Shown here one piece after another: positions 7,760 to 17,409 of a stretch of 64,000 nucleotides of DNA (position 1 is its first letter; each line of letters begins with the position of its first letter). Where the stretch lies: assembly GCF_004104355.1 (NCBI RefSeq), contig NZ_RJLM01000004.1:248001-312000 (forward strand), given 5' to 3'. Both the position numbers and the translations under genes were made by a program. Origin of the DNA: Photobacterium chitinilyticum (lineage in GTDB: Bacteria > Pseudomonadota > Gammaproteobacteria > Enterobacterales > Vibrionaceae). A model generated the notes under the pieces. The model saw only the letters and a list, made by a program, of their open reading frames with translations, did no database searches and was not told the origin of the DNA.

Positions 7760-10119
7760 TTGTTGATAACACAAAGCTGAAAGCACAGATTCTTTCTGGT
7801 GAAAAGCACATGGCGAATTTCACTAAAGAGGAGTCTGCGGGATTTGTTCAGTTGATTGCAAGTATGCCATTAAACGAACAATTGGCATTTACATCCAAGG
7901 CAGCTACCGCTGTTCAGTCCGTGTTTGGCTACGATGAACTCCATCCGGATTGGCTTGTCGACGGTACTGAATTTGAGCATGATATCTGGAAGATTCAGGT
8001 GGGTACAAATAAGCTGCTCACAATTGATTTTAATGTGCCGTTAAATGATAAAAAATCATTAGTGTCAATCAAGCACAGGCCGCTACTCAATGCATTTAAG
8101 CACTGGCTTGTGCAGGCAGGAAACCCGTTGTTAAACGGTGGTAGATTGTTAAAATCAAATACCACCTATAGGCAGATTAGATATCGATTAACATTAATTG
8201 ATGCGATATTGCTCCGCGCTGCAGATATCAATCTTGCCGAGCGACATATGCTGGCAGTCGACAGCGATTTTGTTCAAGACCTGCTCGTACAGTACGTTGA
8301 AGGGGGAACATCTCGGCTCTATCGTTATCATAAAATAGTTCGCGAATATCTCCTGGAAAAAATTGAAACCGTGTCTGATACTGCCGCCAAAGCTTTTGCC
8401 GAGCAGTTTCCTTACGTAACGCGGCCTATATATGATGATGAAAATGAGCTCCTTCTGACTGAAGGTCAGATAGTTAAGGCGTGCTGTTTTTTGTATGGAG
8501 AGGGGGCATATTTAGTAAGCAGACAGGTATCTCCAAAAGTTAACGCTCGTTATTTCTTAGATATTTTTTTCAAAGAGCAAACTCTCTATGGAGAATCATC
8601 AAAGCCATTCTCGATTAAGACATTAGCGATAAAACCTGACGAAAATTCGACAGAATACAGGCCTGTACCCGTAAGTGATAATAAAAATAGTGGTGTCGGT
8701 GAAGCAGCTTTAAGCCCACTTCTTACTGATTTTAGAGGATTAGCGGCTATTGATGCTGTCGGTACAAGCCTTTGTCCTGATAAGACTTTCGATAACATCG
8801 AAGTCAAAACTATTAATGAATTGGTTATTGTGCGTAGCACCGGTCGTTTCACCACGCTACCTGCTGATGTTGTGTTTTCAGCTATGCGCAATGCTTTTGA
8901 ATTCTGTATTGAGTACGCCGATGTCATTCTTGACTCCATGTATCAGGTCTTGAAGCATGTGCCAAGTGAGAATAAAAGAAATAAAACGGTAACAGGGGGA
9001 TATACGTACTCAGTTGCTGACTACAAGGGAAAGGAATTCTTGGAGCATGTTTCACCTGAGTTGATCGAATTAGGCGTCTGCCAGTGGTGTATAAAGCCAA
9101 ATGCCCCTGACCGATTTGAGTTGCGCAGACAAAACCGTGGTTTTGTAGATTTGTACCATGTACTTATGGGGGCCATTCAGGTAATCACTGGTGCAACAAT
9201 GGCAAGACGTGCTGGTGAGTTGATAGATTTACATCCGACAGATTGCCTTTTGCCATCAGGGGTAGATCCTAATTTAGAATCTTCTGAGAAGGTGGAGTTT
9301 GAGCTGATTTTTGACAATAGGAAATCAGGGGTTGGCGGTGATAAAGCTCTACGGGAAACCCTTTCAAGACCCATCCTTCGTGGCGTGGCGAGCCTGTTAT
9401 ACAAGCTTGAGGCATTCAATGAAAAATTGATTGAAGATAAGTTAATCACCCAGAAAAATTCGACGCTGTTTCCTTTTGTTGACCAAAAAAATATAACACT
9501 AAAACCCATTAAAGCGGCGTCTTATAACGTCCACCTTGATGCCTTTTGCGATTACATTGAATCGCCTACTGTGCAGTATGCCGAAGACGATGAACGTCGC
9601 TACTATATTCGGCAACACCAACTGCGGCGCTTTTTCGCCATGGTGTTCTTCTGGAGGAATGGCACCAATAGTTTGGATACCCTCCGTCACTTCCTCGGCC
9701 ATACGGATTCAGAGCACTTATATCACTACGTGACGGAAGGCCTCCAGGGCGAGGTTCTAGCTGGTATTAAAGCTCGGTGTATTCGCGAAGGGATGTCTAA
9801 GCATGGCATCGAAAATATCGATAAGTTAGCCCCCATATTGAAAGAGCGGTACGGTGTGGATTACCTGAAGCTTAAAGGCTATCGCGAGGTTTTGTCTGAC
9901 TATGAAGACTGTGATGAAGATGATGCTCATCTTTCCCCCCCACTAGAGCTGATTCGGGAACAGTTTGAAAAGGATTCAATTGATTTTGAAAAGGATATTA
10001 CCAAGTTGCTATTAGATGGAACCATCGATTTAGAGCCGGAATTTTTTACTGTCAAAGACGAAGCCGGCAATACCATTACCGACTACAAGATGATCTTACG
10101 TGTTAAAGAGGAATTCTGA
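7744..10119 (+). CDS. Large tyrosine recombinase 2 of the element
   Basis: A 791-residue protein with a complete tyrosine-recombinase active site: Arg489 in ARRAGEL, His625 and Arg628 in RQHQLRR, His653 in LGH and nucleophile Tyr662 nine residues later. About 480 N-terminal residues are unassigned, and an acidic stretch (DYEDCDEDDAH) follows the catalytic part. It is the middle gene of a coupled series: its ATG lies inside the end of recombinase 1, and its stop TGA overlaps the next ATG (TGATG). It most likely cuts and rejoins the element ends together with the other two recombinases. Confidence 0.85.
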   Translation: MSVSLIVDNTKLKAQILSGEKHMANFTKEESAGFVQLIASMPLNEQLAFTSKAATAVQSVFGYDELHPDWLVDGTEFEHDIWKIQVGTNKLLTIDFNVPLNDKKSLVSIKHRPLLNAFKHWLVQAGNPLLNGGRLLKSNTTYRQIRYRLTLIDAILLRAADINLAERHMLAVDSDFVQDLLVQYVEGGTSRLYRYHKIVREYLLEKIETVSDTAAKAFAEQFPYVTRPIYDDENELLLTEGQIVKACCFLYGEGAYLVSRQVSPKVNARYFLDIFFKEQTLYGESSKPFSIKTLAIKPDENSTEYRPVPVSDNKNSGVGEAALSPLLTDFRGLAAIDAVGTSLCPDKTFDNIEVKTINELVIVRSTGRFTTLPADVVFSAMRNAFEFCIEYADVILDSMYQVLKHVPSENKRNKTVTGGYTYSVADYKGKEFLEHVSPELIELGVCQWCIKPNAPDRFELRRQNRGFVDLYHVLMGAIQVITGATMARRAGELIDLHPTDCLLPSGVDPNLESSEKVEFELIFDNRKSGVGGDKALRETLSRPILRGVASLLYKLEAFNEKLIEDKLITQKNSTLFPFVDQKNITLKPIKAASYNVHLDAFCDYIESPTVQYAEDDERRYYIRQHQLRRFFAMVFFWRNGTNSLDTLRHFLGHTDSEHLYHYVTEGLQGEVLAGIKARCIREGMSKHGIENIDKLAPILKERYGVDYLKLKGYREVLSDYEDCDEDDAHLSPPLELIREQFEKDSIDFEKDITKLLLDGTIDLEPEFFTVKDEAGNTITDYKMILRVKEEF

Positions 10120-10697
10120 TGACAGAAATGACCCTAAAGGAAATAAACCAGCAATCGGTACTGGCTGCAGATAAGTTTCTGCGTGAGATTATTCAAACAC
10201 CTGCTGATTTTGTTGCAGATGAGTCACTGCGTGATGTCTTAAAGAGCCAGGGGGCCTTTGCAAAGTATGAAGACACTAGCAAATGCATTGTGCCTTGCGC
10301 GAAGAACACACAAGAATCAAATGCTGACCTGGTACTGGAAGATGGCTACGCTGGACTCGATCAACGAAGAATAAATGCACTAAAAGCATTAAACAAAGCA
10401 ATAGGCAAAAAAGAAAGGCCCAATCCAGAAACAAAAGCGGGCTTAAAGCTGCAAGTGAAAGAATTAAAGCAAGAGATTGAAATGCTTAAGATTCACAACG
10501 TCATGATGACAGGCCTATTAACGGACATCAAGGACACAGCAAGTAACTATGCCGAGAGATCTGGAAGTCAGCAATTACAGGCTGATTGGGTCGAGCAACG
10601 CAAAAAAATCAGCGCGAAGGTCAGCTTTATCAACAACAAACACCTTTTAAAGGAGATGTCTAATAACGTCATCCTTATCAACAATAAAGAACTTTAA
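10119..10697 (+). CDS. Small coiled-coil protein of the recombinase operon
   Basis: A 192-residue soluble protein whose middle (about residues 105-160) is rich in Lys/Glu/Leu and predicted to form a coiled coil (LKLQVKELKQEIEMLK). I see no catalytic motif or zinc finger. It starts in a TGATG overlap with recombinase 2 and ends 12 bases before recombinase 3. In size and position it resembles the small third proteins of multi-recombinase elements, such as TnpC of Tn554 and possibly GmtX. Those are thought to help orient or regulate recombination. That role is inferred from context. Confidence 0.7.
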   Translation: MTEMTLKEINQQSVLAADKFLREIIQTPADFVADESLRDVLKSQGAFAKYEDTSKCIVPCAKNTQESNADLVLEDGYAGLDQRRINALKALNKAIGKKERPNPETKAGLKLQVKELKQEIEMLKIHNVMMTGLLTDIKDTASNYAERSGSQQLQADWVEQRKKISAKVSFINNKHLLKEMSNNVILINNKEL

Positions 10698-10709
10698 AGG
10701 TGTTGTCTG

Positions 10710-12188
10710 ATGGCCAAGCTCTATAATTGTATTCAGTCTGAGTTTGAAATGTGGACAGCCTATTCGCCGGAGCGAAAAAATAATCTCCATACAAAAAAGG
10801 CGAAAAAGCTACCTTTTATCAAATATCCTGATGGTGTTCCTTGCACAGAAGCCAATGTTTATATGTTGGGGTTATGGAGCCGCTCATTGTCGCAAAGGAC
10901 GGAAGACGGTGGAACGCCGAAAACCTACGCTTCACATATATCGCACCTGATCCGCTACTGTTATAGCAGGGAATGGGCGTTCACTGCGTTAAATGATGAT
11001 CGATTTGGAGATTTTATTCAATTTATTCACCATGAGACCAACAAGTTTGGCAAGCGAGTGAGGGGCATTAATCAAGTCAGATTGATTGCACACACCTGTA
11101 TTGATTTTCTAAGGTCTGTGGCTGATTTTCATGGCGACGAAGCCTTGATTGGTGATCAGGACTTTCATGCCATCAAGGTTGAAAAGAAGGAAGTCAAAAC
11201 ATTTGTTGAGGGGATGAAAAAGCCTAGGATAACGTTTCATTATACCCACGGCTCAATTCCAAAGGGTGACTCAGCGAATAAGCGGCTGCCTATTGCGGAC
11301 TCTGCTGCCGCCGCCATCAAGAAGCAGATTGACAAAAATAAAAACCCTTACGTTAAATCACGTGACACTATGATATATCAGTCATTAGAGCAGACTGGCG
11401 CAAGACGTACCGAGGTCATGTTACTGCACGTTGACGATGTCAGGGAGGCGCTTAGAAAGGCCAAGAGCAGCAAAAGTGATACTGTTAATTTGCAGTTTAC
11501 CACGCTTAAACGGAAGGATGACCATACGCGCCAAGTCCCTGTGCCAGTAACATTTTTGCATAACTTGAAAGAGTATATTACTAAAGTCCGACGTAAAATC
11601 ATTAAAGGGACAATCGGTAAAGAAAATGACCATGGGTTTGTCTTTATCAATGTTCGGACTGGAAAAGCTCTTAAATCGGATACCATCAGCACATACTTTA
11701 ACAAGTATAAGCATGCCGCAGGCATCACAGATGAGTGCTTTGCACACCTGATACGACATGCTTATCTGACGGAGCGATTAAAGCAAATCATCCTAGAGCA
11801 CAAGTTTAAGAATAAGGATGAATTCAATAGGGCATTGTTAAATACCGAGCAATTTAAAATGAAATTGCAACAATGGTCTGGTCATACACAGCCATACTCT
11901 TTAAACACATACATAAACCTCGCCTTCTCAGATTTGGCTGGTGTGAGACAAACATACAATGCGATCTCGTTGAAATCAGCAGTCGGTTTGGTTAAAGATG
12001 AGCTTGAGACCATGCAGACTGACTTGAAGAATTCCAGGGTCACCGCGACCGAAATTATCGAAAAAATGCGCTCACTCATCGATGCCTTTGAAATGGACAT
12101 TGACCTCGCCATCAAGATTAATAAAGAAAATGATGAAGAAAACAATGCGAATGAAGATAGTGAGGAGGAGCAAGTAACCCATGCTTAG
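10710..12188 (+). CDS. Tyrosine recombinase 3 (site-specific integrase) of the element
   Basis: A 492-residue integrase with a textbook active site: Arg232 in GARRTEV, His346/Arg349/His350 in HLIRH, His392 in SGH and Tyr401 nine residues on. An N-terminal core-binding domain (about residues 30-180) precedes the catalytic domain. The C-terminus (about residues 430-492) is acidic, ending in a run rich in Glu and Asn. It is the most canonical of the three recombinases. Its stop overlaps the following Nudix gene by 8 bases, so that gene is part of the same transcript. Confidence 0.88.
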   Translation: MAKLYNCIQSEFEMWTAYSPERKNNLHTKKAKKLPFIKYPDGVPCTEANVYMLGLWSRSLSQRTEDGGTPKTYASHISHLIRYCYSREWAFTALNDDRFGDFIQFIHHETNKFGKRVRGINQVRLIAHTCIDFLRSVADFHGDEALIGDQDFHAIKVEKKEVKTFVEGMKKPRITFHYTHGSIPKGDSANKRLPIADSAAAAIKKQIDKNKNPYVKSRDTMIYQSLEQTGARRTEVMLLHVDDVREALRKAKSSKSDTVNLQFTTLKRKDDHTRQVPVPVTFLHNLKEYITKVRRKIIKGTIGKENDHGFVFINVRTGKALKSDTISTYFNKYKHAAGITDECFAHLIRHAYLTERLKQIILEHKFKNKDEFNRALLNTEQFKMKLQQWSGHTQPYSLNTYINLAFSDLAGVRQTYNAISLKSAVGLVKDELETMQTDLKNSRVTATEIIEKMRSLIDAFEMDIDLAIKINKENDEENNANEDSEEEQVTHA

Positions 12189-13095
12189 ATTCTCTGCGAT
12201 GACACTTGATAGATGCTCCTCTCAACGAAAAGACAGTGCCTGGGTCAAAGAGCAAAAGCTAAATGCTGGTTTTCTTATCCTTTGTGATGACAAGAACCTA
12301 GTATGTGGAGACTCATACCGGCCGATTATCTTCAGCTATGAACAAATCGTTTCTTCTGCGTTAGAAGACTCGGAAATGGTCTTTCTTGGCGTGCAATCCA
12401 GCCAGCCTATGTTCGCCATCGATGTTACGGGCATGGAGCTAGATAGCCATCTATTGAACCAAGGCAAGTGGAATGAGCTTAGGCAGATAGCCTCGCACCT
12501 AGATAACGACACAGCCTCTTTTCTGATGTTGAGCCGGGGATTATGTCACTGGCATAAGAATAATCGTTTTTGTGGCCGCTGTGGGCAACATACACGCTCC
12601 ATAGAAGGTGGACACTCGCTTGTGTGTTCAAATGAAAAATGCGGGCACCAATCTTTCCCTCGTACCGATGCTGCGGTCATTATGACGGTAACAAAGCAAT
12701 TTGAAGACGGGCTAGAGCGAATATTACTTGGACGACAGAAAAGCTGGGTAAAGGGTGTTTATTCCTGCCTAGCTGGTTATGTTGACCAAGGTGAAACGCT
12801 TGAACAAACAGTCAGGCGTGAAGTGTTTGAAGAATCCGGAATAATAGTCGGTGATGTTAAGTATATAGCTTCACAGCCTTGGTTGTTCCCATCTAGTTTG
12901 ATGCTTGGCTTTTCAGCTATTGCTGAGACGGAGCAAATTAGTGTAGATGAAGATGAAATAGAGTCAGCAAAATGGTTCTCACGTGACGAACTCGTACGAT
13001 TTGCTGAATATAGTGATGGCGTTGATGGTTACAAGTTACCTCGTAAGGATTCGATTTCTCGCTTTTTGATGGAGCAATGGCTCAATCAAGCATAA
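12181..13095 (+). CDS. NudC-type NADH pyrophosphatase / RNA deNADding enzyme
   Basis: A 304-residue NudC-family Nudix hydrolase. It has the zinc ribbon (CGRCG and CSNEKCG), a Nudix box GYVDQGETLEQTVRREVFEESG, here split as GYVDQGE and REVFEESG, and the family signature SQPWLFPSS. Family members split NADH to NMNH and AMP and remove NAD caps from RNA 5' ends. It is somewhat longer than E. coli NudC (257). The start codon lies within the end of recombinase 3, so it is translationally coupled to the mobility genes. That is unusual for a metabolic enzyme and suggests a role in the element's life cycle or in countering NAD-based immunity (speculative). Confidence 0.88.
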   Translation: MLRFSAMTLDRCSSQRKDSAWVKEQKLNAGFLILCDDKNLVCGDSYRPIIFSYEQIVSSALEDSEMVFLGVQSSQPMFAIDVTGMELDSHLLNQGKWNELRQIASHLDNDTASFLMLSRGLCHWHKNNRFCGRCGQHTRSIEGGHSLVCSNEKCGHQSFPRTDAAVIMTVTKQFEDGLERILLGRQKSWVKGVYSCLAGYVDQGETLEQTVRREVFEESGIIVGDVKYIASQPWLFPSSLMLGFSAIAETEQISVDEDEIESAKWFSRDELVRFAEYSDGVDGYKLPRKDSISRFLMEQWLNQA

Positions 13096-13409
13096 GTTTT
13101 AAATGAACCGGCCGGCTCTATGTGGAATAGATGAGGCTCAATCTGTTAGTTTGGGAATCAGAGCGTGAGCTAAGCTGACAGGTGCCATCGTAACTCTATC
13201 AAGCTTTTGCCCCTAAATCATTTAGGGCAATAACTCATAAAGATCCTGTTAATCTCTTTTCCCCTACCAAAAGTTATCCGTACCATACGTCAAGATTCAG
13301 TAAGCGCTATTGTGAGTTACGTGTAGAAATAACGAATATGCTGCAATCTAACTTCTAGATGACGCCTGTAAGCGGCTGATTAATATAGAGACGTCAGCCG
13401 TACACTTAA
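13096..13409. other. Intergenic region between the nudC-like and two-TM genes
   Basis: 314 bases between two convergent genes. A hairpin, TTGCCC-c-TAAA/TTTAGGGCAA (13207-13230), may end transcription from one or both sides, but it lacks a clean T-run. Nothing else is supportable. Confidence 0.4.
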
Positions 13410-14621
13410 CTATACTGGAGCTGGTGAGTACTGAGTAATAAATGTAATGATATCAGTCATTTTCTTCTCGGCACTGGTTGCATCTTTGTGTACAGTGATG
13501 CCCGTTTCGTGTTTGTAGATCGGCATGAACTCTTTATCTTTTCCTTTGGTAAATTGAATTTCGCCAAAGTACTCCTGCTCTTCTGTTTCCATGAAGCTCA
13601 TTAAAATGAAATCTTTATGATCTTCTGTGAACAACTTAAAAGACAAATACTTGCCCTCTACAGCGAGCAATTTGATGTGCTCGAAGTTCTCTGCAAACTT
13701 TTCTGACCACTCATGTATAAGGCGGTTAATTGTTTGAGTATGTGGCTCTGCTGTTGCAAATTTAAGCATTCTTTTAACTTCAATATCTTCTTTGAGTCTA
13801 CCCAAAGTTGCACTTTCTAATCGTAATCCAAAGTTATCTGAAATTAGGTTAGCGACAGCAGTAAATGTTTCATAGTCGTCTCGAATTGTGTCGTCGTTAA
13901 CGTCATCTGTAGCGATATTCAAATCATTACATAATTGGTAAACCTCAAAGTACGCAGAAATATAGGTGCTCAAACATGTGCCGTTTACATCTACACTTTG
14001 AGTTCCAAACACGCGAGAAAAGTGGGCTAATTGATAGTGCAAATACTCATACAATTGGATAGTGAAAGACTCTAGTAAAAACTCGTTATTATCGTTCTCT
14101 TTTTCTTTGACAAATTGTTCGTAATATTCCCAGAAAACTCGACTAGTACCATAAAAGTACGCGTTAACATCTTCAGTGACGTTATCTCGAATTTTAATCT
14201 CACCTTTGTCCTGTAGTTTTTGAAACTCATACAGTTCAGCATGTATCACGGGTAGATCTTCTTTCGTGATAAAGCTCCACTTGGCGGTTGTTATCTTTCG
14301 CCCATAGACTCGTTCAAAGAAGCTCTCTTGCTCAAGGTAAGTTTCAACTAACCGTTTAGATTCTTGTAGTTTGTTTGATTTAATTATTTGTGCAGAGCGA
14401 TGGTTAGCAATTACCCACGTTGCAAGAGGTATCGACAAGGACGCTATTGCCAAAGGTAACTTCATTGTAACCCATATGTGGCTTAGAAAAGATGCAAAAC
14501 TCTCGCTATAGTACAGCGCAAAGCCTACAGAGATTGCTAAGAGTAAAGGGATTGCAATGGATAATATAAAAAGTGGAGTGGCAAATACATCTTTTTCTTT
14601 TGCTACAAATCTGTTGTACAT
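13410..14621 (-). CDS. Two-TM membrane protein of unknown function, possible defence gene
   Basis: A protein of 403 residues from the ATG at 14621; an in-frame TTG at 14663 would add 14 residues. Two membrane helices lie near the N-terminus (around residues 15-38 and 52-74). A long, mostly charged and helical cytoplasmic part of about 320 residues follows. I recognise no domain. Membrane-anchored proteins with a large soluble part are common in anti-phage systems, and the neighbour on the other strand is a nuclease-like protein, but that link is inference only. Only a weak ribosome-binding site is seen. Confidence 0.7.
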   Translation of the reverse strand: MYNRFVAKEKDVFATPLFILSIAIPLLLAISVGFALYYSESFASFLSHIWVTMKLPLAIASLSIPLATWVIANHRSAQIIKSNKLQESKRLVETYLEQESFFERVYGRKITTAKWSFITKEDLPVIHAELYEFQKLQDKGEIKIRDNVTEDVNAYFYGTSRVFWEYYEQFVKEKENDNNEFLLESFTIQLYEYLHYQLAHFSRVFGTQSVDVNGTCLSTYISAYFEVYQLCNDLNIATDDVNDDTIRDDYETFTAVANLISDNFGLRLESATLGRLKEDIEVKRMLKFATAEPHTQTINRLIHEWSEKFAENFEHIKLLAVEGKYLSFKLFTEDHKDFILMSFMETEEQEYFGEIQFTKGKDKEFMPIYKHETGITVHKDATSAEKKMTDIITFITQYSPAPV

Positions 14622-14980
14622 CTGAGTCACTTTACTGGTTGATATAATTTGGTTTATACACAAAATATGTGTAGTAATAAAGAGTTAAGCATGCAATGTA
14701 CGGCTAACAAAGGTTCAAGACTTCAACATACTTTTTCTTATCTGAACCGTTTACGTTAAAGTAAGTGACCTAACATGTTTGTGCCCAGCTTCGTGCCAGC
14801 CTCTTCATCTGGCACGTTTATGCCCCAAAGTGTGTTTGGAGTATTTAGCTGCATATAACTCCTACATCATTCTTACCAGTATGCCTTTAGGGTATGGGGA
14901 TTGGGGAGCAAGTCACAGTTGATAAGCTAAGAGGATGATATTTTTAACTTTAGATCAGAGGCTTACATAGGTGCATCCCG
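14622..14980. other. Divergent intergenic region with a hairpin
   Basis: About 360 bases between the two-TM gene and the nuclease gene, which read away from each other, so both promoters should be here. CGTGCCAG/CTGGCACG (14792-14816, 9-base loop) is a perfect 8-bp hairpin followed by TTTA. I cannot assign it to a gene. Confidence 0.4.
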
Positions 14981-17128
14981 TTGAAAATTGAGCATTTAGA
15001 ACAGCAGAAATTTGAAAAGCTAGAAAGCATTTGTAGTCGAGATGGGTTTATTCATGTTTTTTCTTATTTATGTCGGAGGGACTGCACTTTCGGTTATCAA
15101 GAGGGTTTACAGGGGGAAAACCTCAATCACTTCTACAGTAAAGAAAGGCTTATTCGTACTGAGCTATCTTTATTGCATGGACTGATACAAAAAGCTGGTT
15201 TTAATGCTAAAGAGTTAACCGATTTAGAGATACAAGAATGGGCGTTAGAAACTGAAAAGCTCCTAATGGAAATGCATGAAGTCTTTGGCAGTGCTTTTGG
15301 AAAAATGTTCACCAAAGAAAACATGAAGTTGGATATGGAAAGCTTCTTTTCACAAGAAGAGTTTATTCGAGAATCTGTCTTCTACGCCGCCGAGCAGGCT
15401 TTTGATTTCCAGTTTGCTGAATTAGCAAAGTTAAGGTATCAGTCTGATGCGACTTGGCTAAGCCAGAATGTAGGTTTTGATATGGATGAAGGGATTCATA
15501 TCTATCAAGCCATAATGGCGCAATTGAATTCAAATGTTCAAGAGCTGGTAGATATCGATGGTAGTGAAATCTGTTACAAATCTTACTTAAACAGCAACGC
15601 CTTGTCAGTTGAGAATATTAGTAAACAAACAAAGTATACAACTGAAAAAGTAGAGTCGTTTCTAAGTGCGTTCACGGCTGACAGGTGCGAAGATAACTCA
15701 GCTTTACAAGCTATTGATGATGTTAACGTTGTTAATTTTAAACCGATAGCGAAGTTTGAAGATAAGTACTTTCTGTTTCAACCCACAGCTCTTGCTCAAT
15801 CTATGTATGAAAGCCCGATTTTTTGGATGCGTTCAGATAAAAAGTACGTGAATAAAGCTGTTATGCATCGAGGTGAGTTTACGGAGAGTTTTGCGTATCA
15901 AAAATTGTTGGACGTCTTTGGTGAAGGTAGGGTATTTCGAAATCTAGACATATTCAAAAATTCATCAGAAAAGGTCGGTGAAGTAGATATCCTCGCCAAG
16001 TTCGGAACAAAATTCTTAGTGATACAAGCAAAGTCTAAAGGTATGACTATTCCAGCCCGTAAAGGAAAGGTAAGTCTTGTAAAAGATGACTTTGTTAAAG
16101 GTGTTCAAAATGCTTATGACCAAGCTGTAGAGTGCGCAGAAGCTTTGCAAATGGACGGAATGGTTATTAAGGATGCTGATGGGAATGAGGTTGATTTGGG
16201 GTGCAAACCGACCACTTGTTATCCAGTATGTCTGACATCAGAAAGTTACCCTAACTTGTCTTTTCAATGCCGCCAGTATCTAAAATATGAGCAAAGTGAA
16301 TTTCTGAAGTCTCCCTTTGTTATGGATGTCTTCTTTCTAGACATATTGACAGAGTTTCTTAATCAACCCTTGTTTTTACTCAGCTACATTGATAGACGAA
16401 GTGCATTCTTTGAAACCATATTTGGAAGCACCGAGATAGTTCTTTTATCTATGCACTTAAAGAGAAATCTTTGGCTCGACAAAGAATTCACTATGATGCA
16501 TTTGGATGACGATATTGCTTCCGACTTAGATGCTGCGTTTATGGTACGCAGAATGGGACTAGATGGCCCGCGAACACCCGAAGGGATTTTAAAAAGATAC
16601 TCTAAAGGCTTTATTAGCAAGTTATTGTTTAAGCTCCAGCATGTAAAACGAGATGAGCTAACTGATTTTGCGTTTGCGTTGATGAAGGCTAGCGGGAAAT
16701 TTTTAGATATCTTGGATGGAGGTGTTTCGAGGATTTCGTTTGAAACTCATCAAGATACACGCAGTCATGACTTTACGGTAATGTTTGAGGGAGAAAATGG
16801 AGGACTAACCATACATACAAAATCAGGCAGTGTAGAAGCAGTAAGAGAGAGCTTGCTGTCATACATGCACCTGAGAATGTATCGTGAGCGACAAAACAAG
16901 TGGTTAGGAGTGATTGTCGAGCCAAAGTCACAGATGGTTTTAGAGTTAGTTCACCTTGAAAAGGAATGGGCTTTTGATGAACGTTTGGAAGAGGCAAGTA
17001 AAATGTTGCAGCCCTCTACGAAACCAAATCTGGCATCATTAAAGAAAAAACTAGATTTTAAAGTAGGGCGAAATCACAAATGTCCGTGCGGGAGTGGTAA
17101 GAAATTTAAGCATTGCTGTATTGATTAA
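14981..17128 (+). CDS. PD-(D/E)XK-like nuclease with C-terminal SEC-C zinc motif
   Basis: A 715-residue protein, starting at TTG 14981 behind AGGTG; a stop at 14951 leaves no better upstream start. About 300 N-terminal residues are unassigned. A NERD/PD-(D/E)XK-like core follows: GEVDILA (Glu334, Asp336) and FLVIQAKSK (Gln349, Lys351). The C-terminus ends in the SEC-C motif KCPCGSGKKFKHCC (Cys701, Cys703, Cys712, Cys713), which binds zinc and is found on SecA and many nucleases. Activity on DNA or RNA is likely but untested. It is the best candidate in the element for an anti-phage effector, together with the divergent membrane protein. Confidence 0.8.
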   Translation: MKIEHLEQQKFEKLESICSRDGFIHVFSYLCRRDCTFGYQEGLQGENLNHFYSKERLIRTELSLLHGLIQKAGFNAKELTDLEIQEWALETEKLLMEMHEVFGSAFGKMFTKENMKLDMESFFSQEEFIRESVFYAAEQAFDFQFAELAKLRYQSDATWLSQNVGFDMDEGIHIYQAIMAQLNSNVQELVDIDGSEICYKSYLNSNALSVENISKQTKYTTEKVESFLSAFTADRCEDNSALQAIDDVNVVNFKPIAKFEDKYFLFQPTALAQSMYESPIFWMRSDKKYVNKAVMHRGEFTESFAYQKLLDVFGEGRVFRNLDIFKNSSEKVGEVDILAKFGTKFLVIQAKSKGMTIPARKGKVSLVKDDFVKGVQNAYDQAVECAEALQMDGMVIKDADGNEVDLGCKPTTCYPVCLTSESYPNLSFQCRQYLKYEQSEFLKSPFVMDVFFLDILTEFLNQPLFLLSYIDRRSAFFETIFGSTEIVLLSMHLKRNLWLDKEFTMMHLDDDIASDLDAAFMVRRMGLDGPRTPEGILKRYSKGFISKLLFKLQHVKRDELTDFAFALMKASGKFLDILDGGVSRISFETHQDTRSHDFTVMFEGENGGLTIHTKSGSVEAVRESLLSYMHLRMYRERQNKWLGVIVEPKSQMVLELVHLEKEWAFDERLEEASKMLQPSTKPNLASLKKKLDFKVGRNHKCPCGSGKKFKHCCID

Positions 17129-17409
17129 GCTTAGCTTTCAGATTTCTAGCTGATTATCATGACACAGTCTTTTTTATCTTTGCCTCTTGGATTATGTCCA
17201 AGGTTGCTATGCGCTCTTAGCTCAGATGGATAGTATAGTGGTATATTTTCTAACTCGGAAATGTCCAATTCCGTGTTTGTGACAGCTAGAAGTTGCTTGC
17301 TAGAAGTTGCTTCCCATGACTGTCCGATTACATCACATCTTATATCGTAGAGTGCTAGACCGGGTATGGAGTCAGTACAGTCTATGCAACCTGCCAGGAG
17401 CCGTCTAAG
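17129..17409. other. Gene-poor stretch with a tRNA-like relic and a tandem repeat
   Basis: 281 bases without a supportable protein gene. It holds a tRNA-Arg-like sequence at 17211-17275 and two adjacent copies of GCTAGAAGTTGCTT (17285-17312). Confidence 0.6.
17211..17275 (+). pseudogene. Degraded tRNA-Arg(UCU)-like sequence
   Basis: GCGCTCTTAGCTCAGATGGA and the next TAG match the 5' half of tRNA-Arg(UCU) (argU type) at 21 of 23 positions. TTTTCTAA in the expected place could be an anticodon loop with UCU. The D-stem and anticodon stem no longer pair, and there is no matching 3' acceptor strand. It is therefore a relic or a tRNA mimic rather than a working tRNA. Confidence 0.4.
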
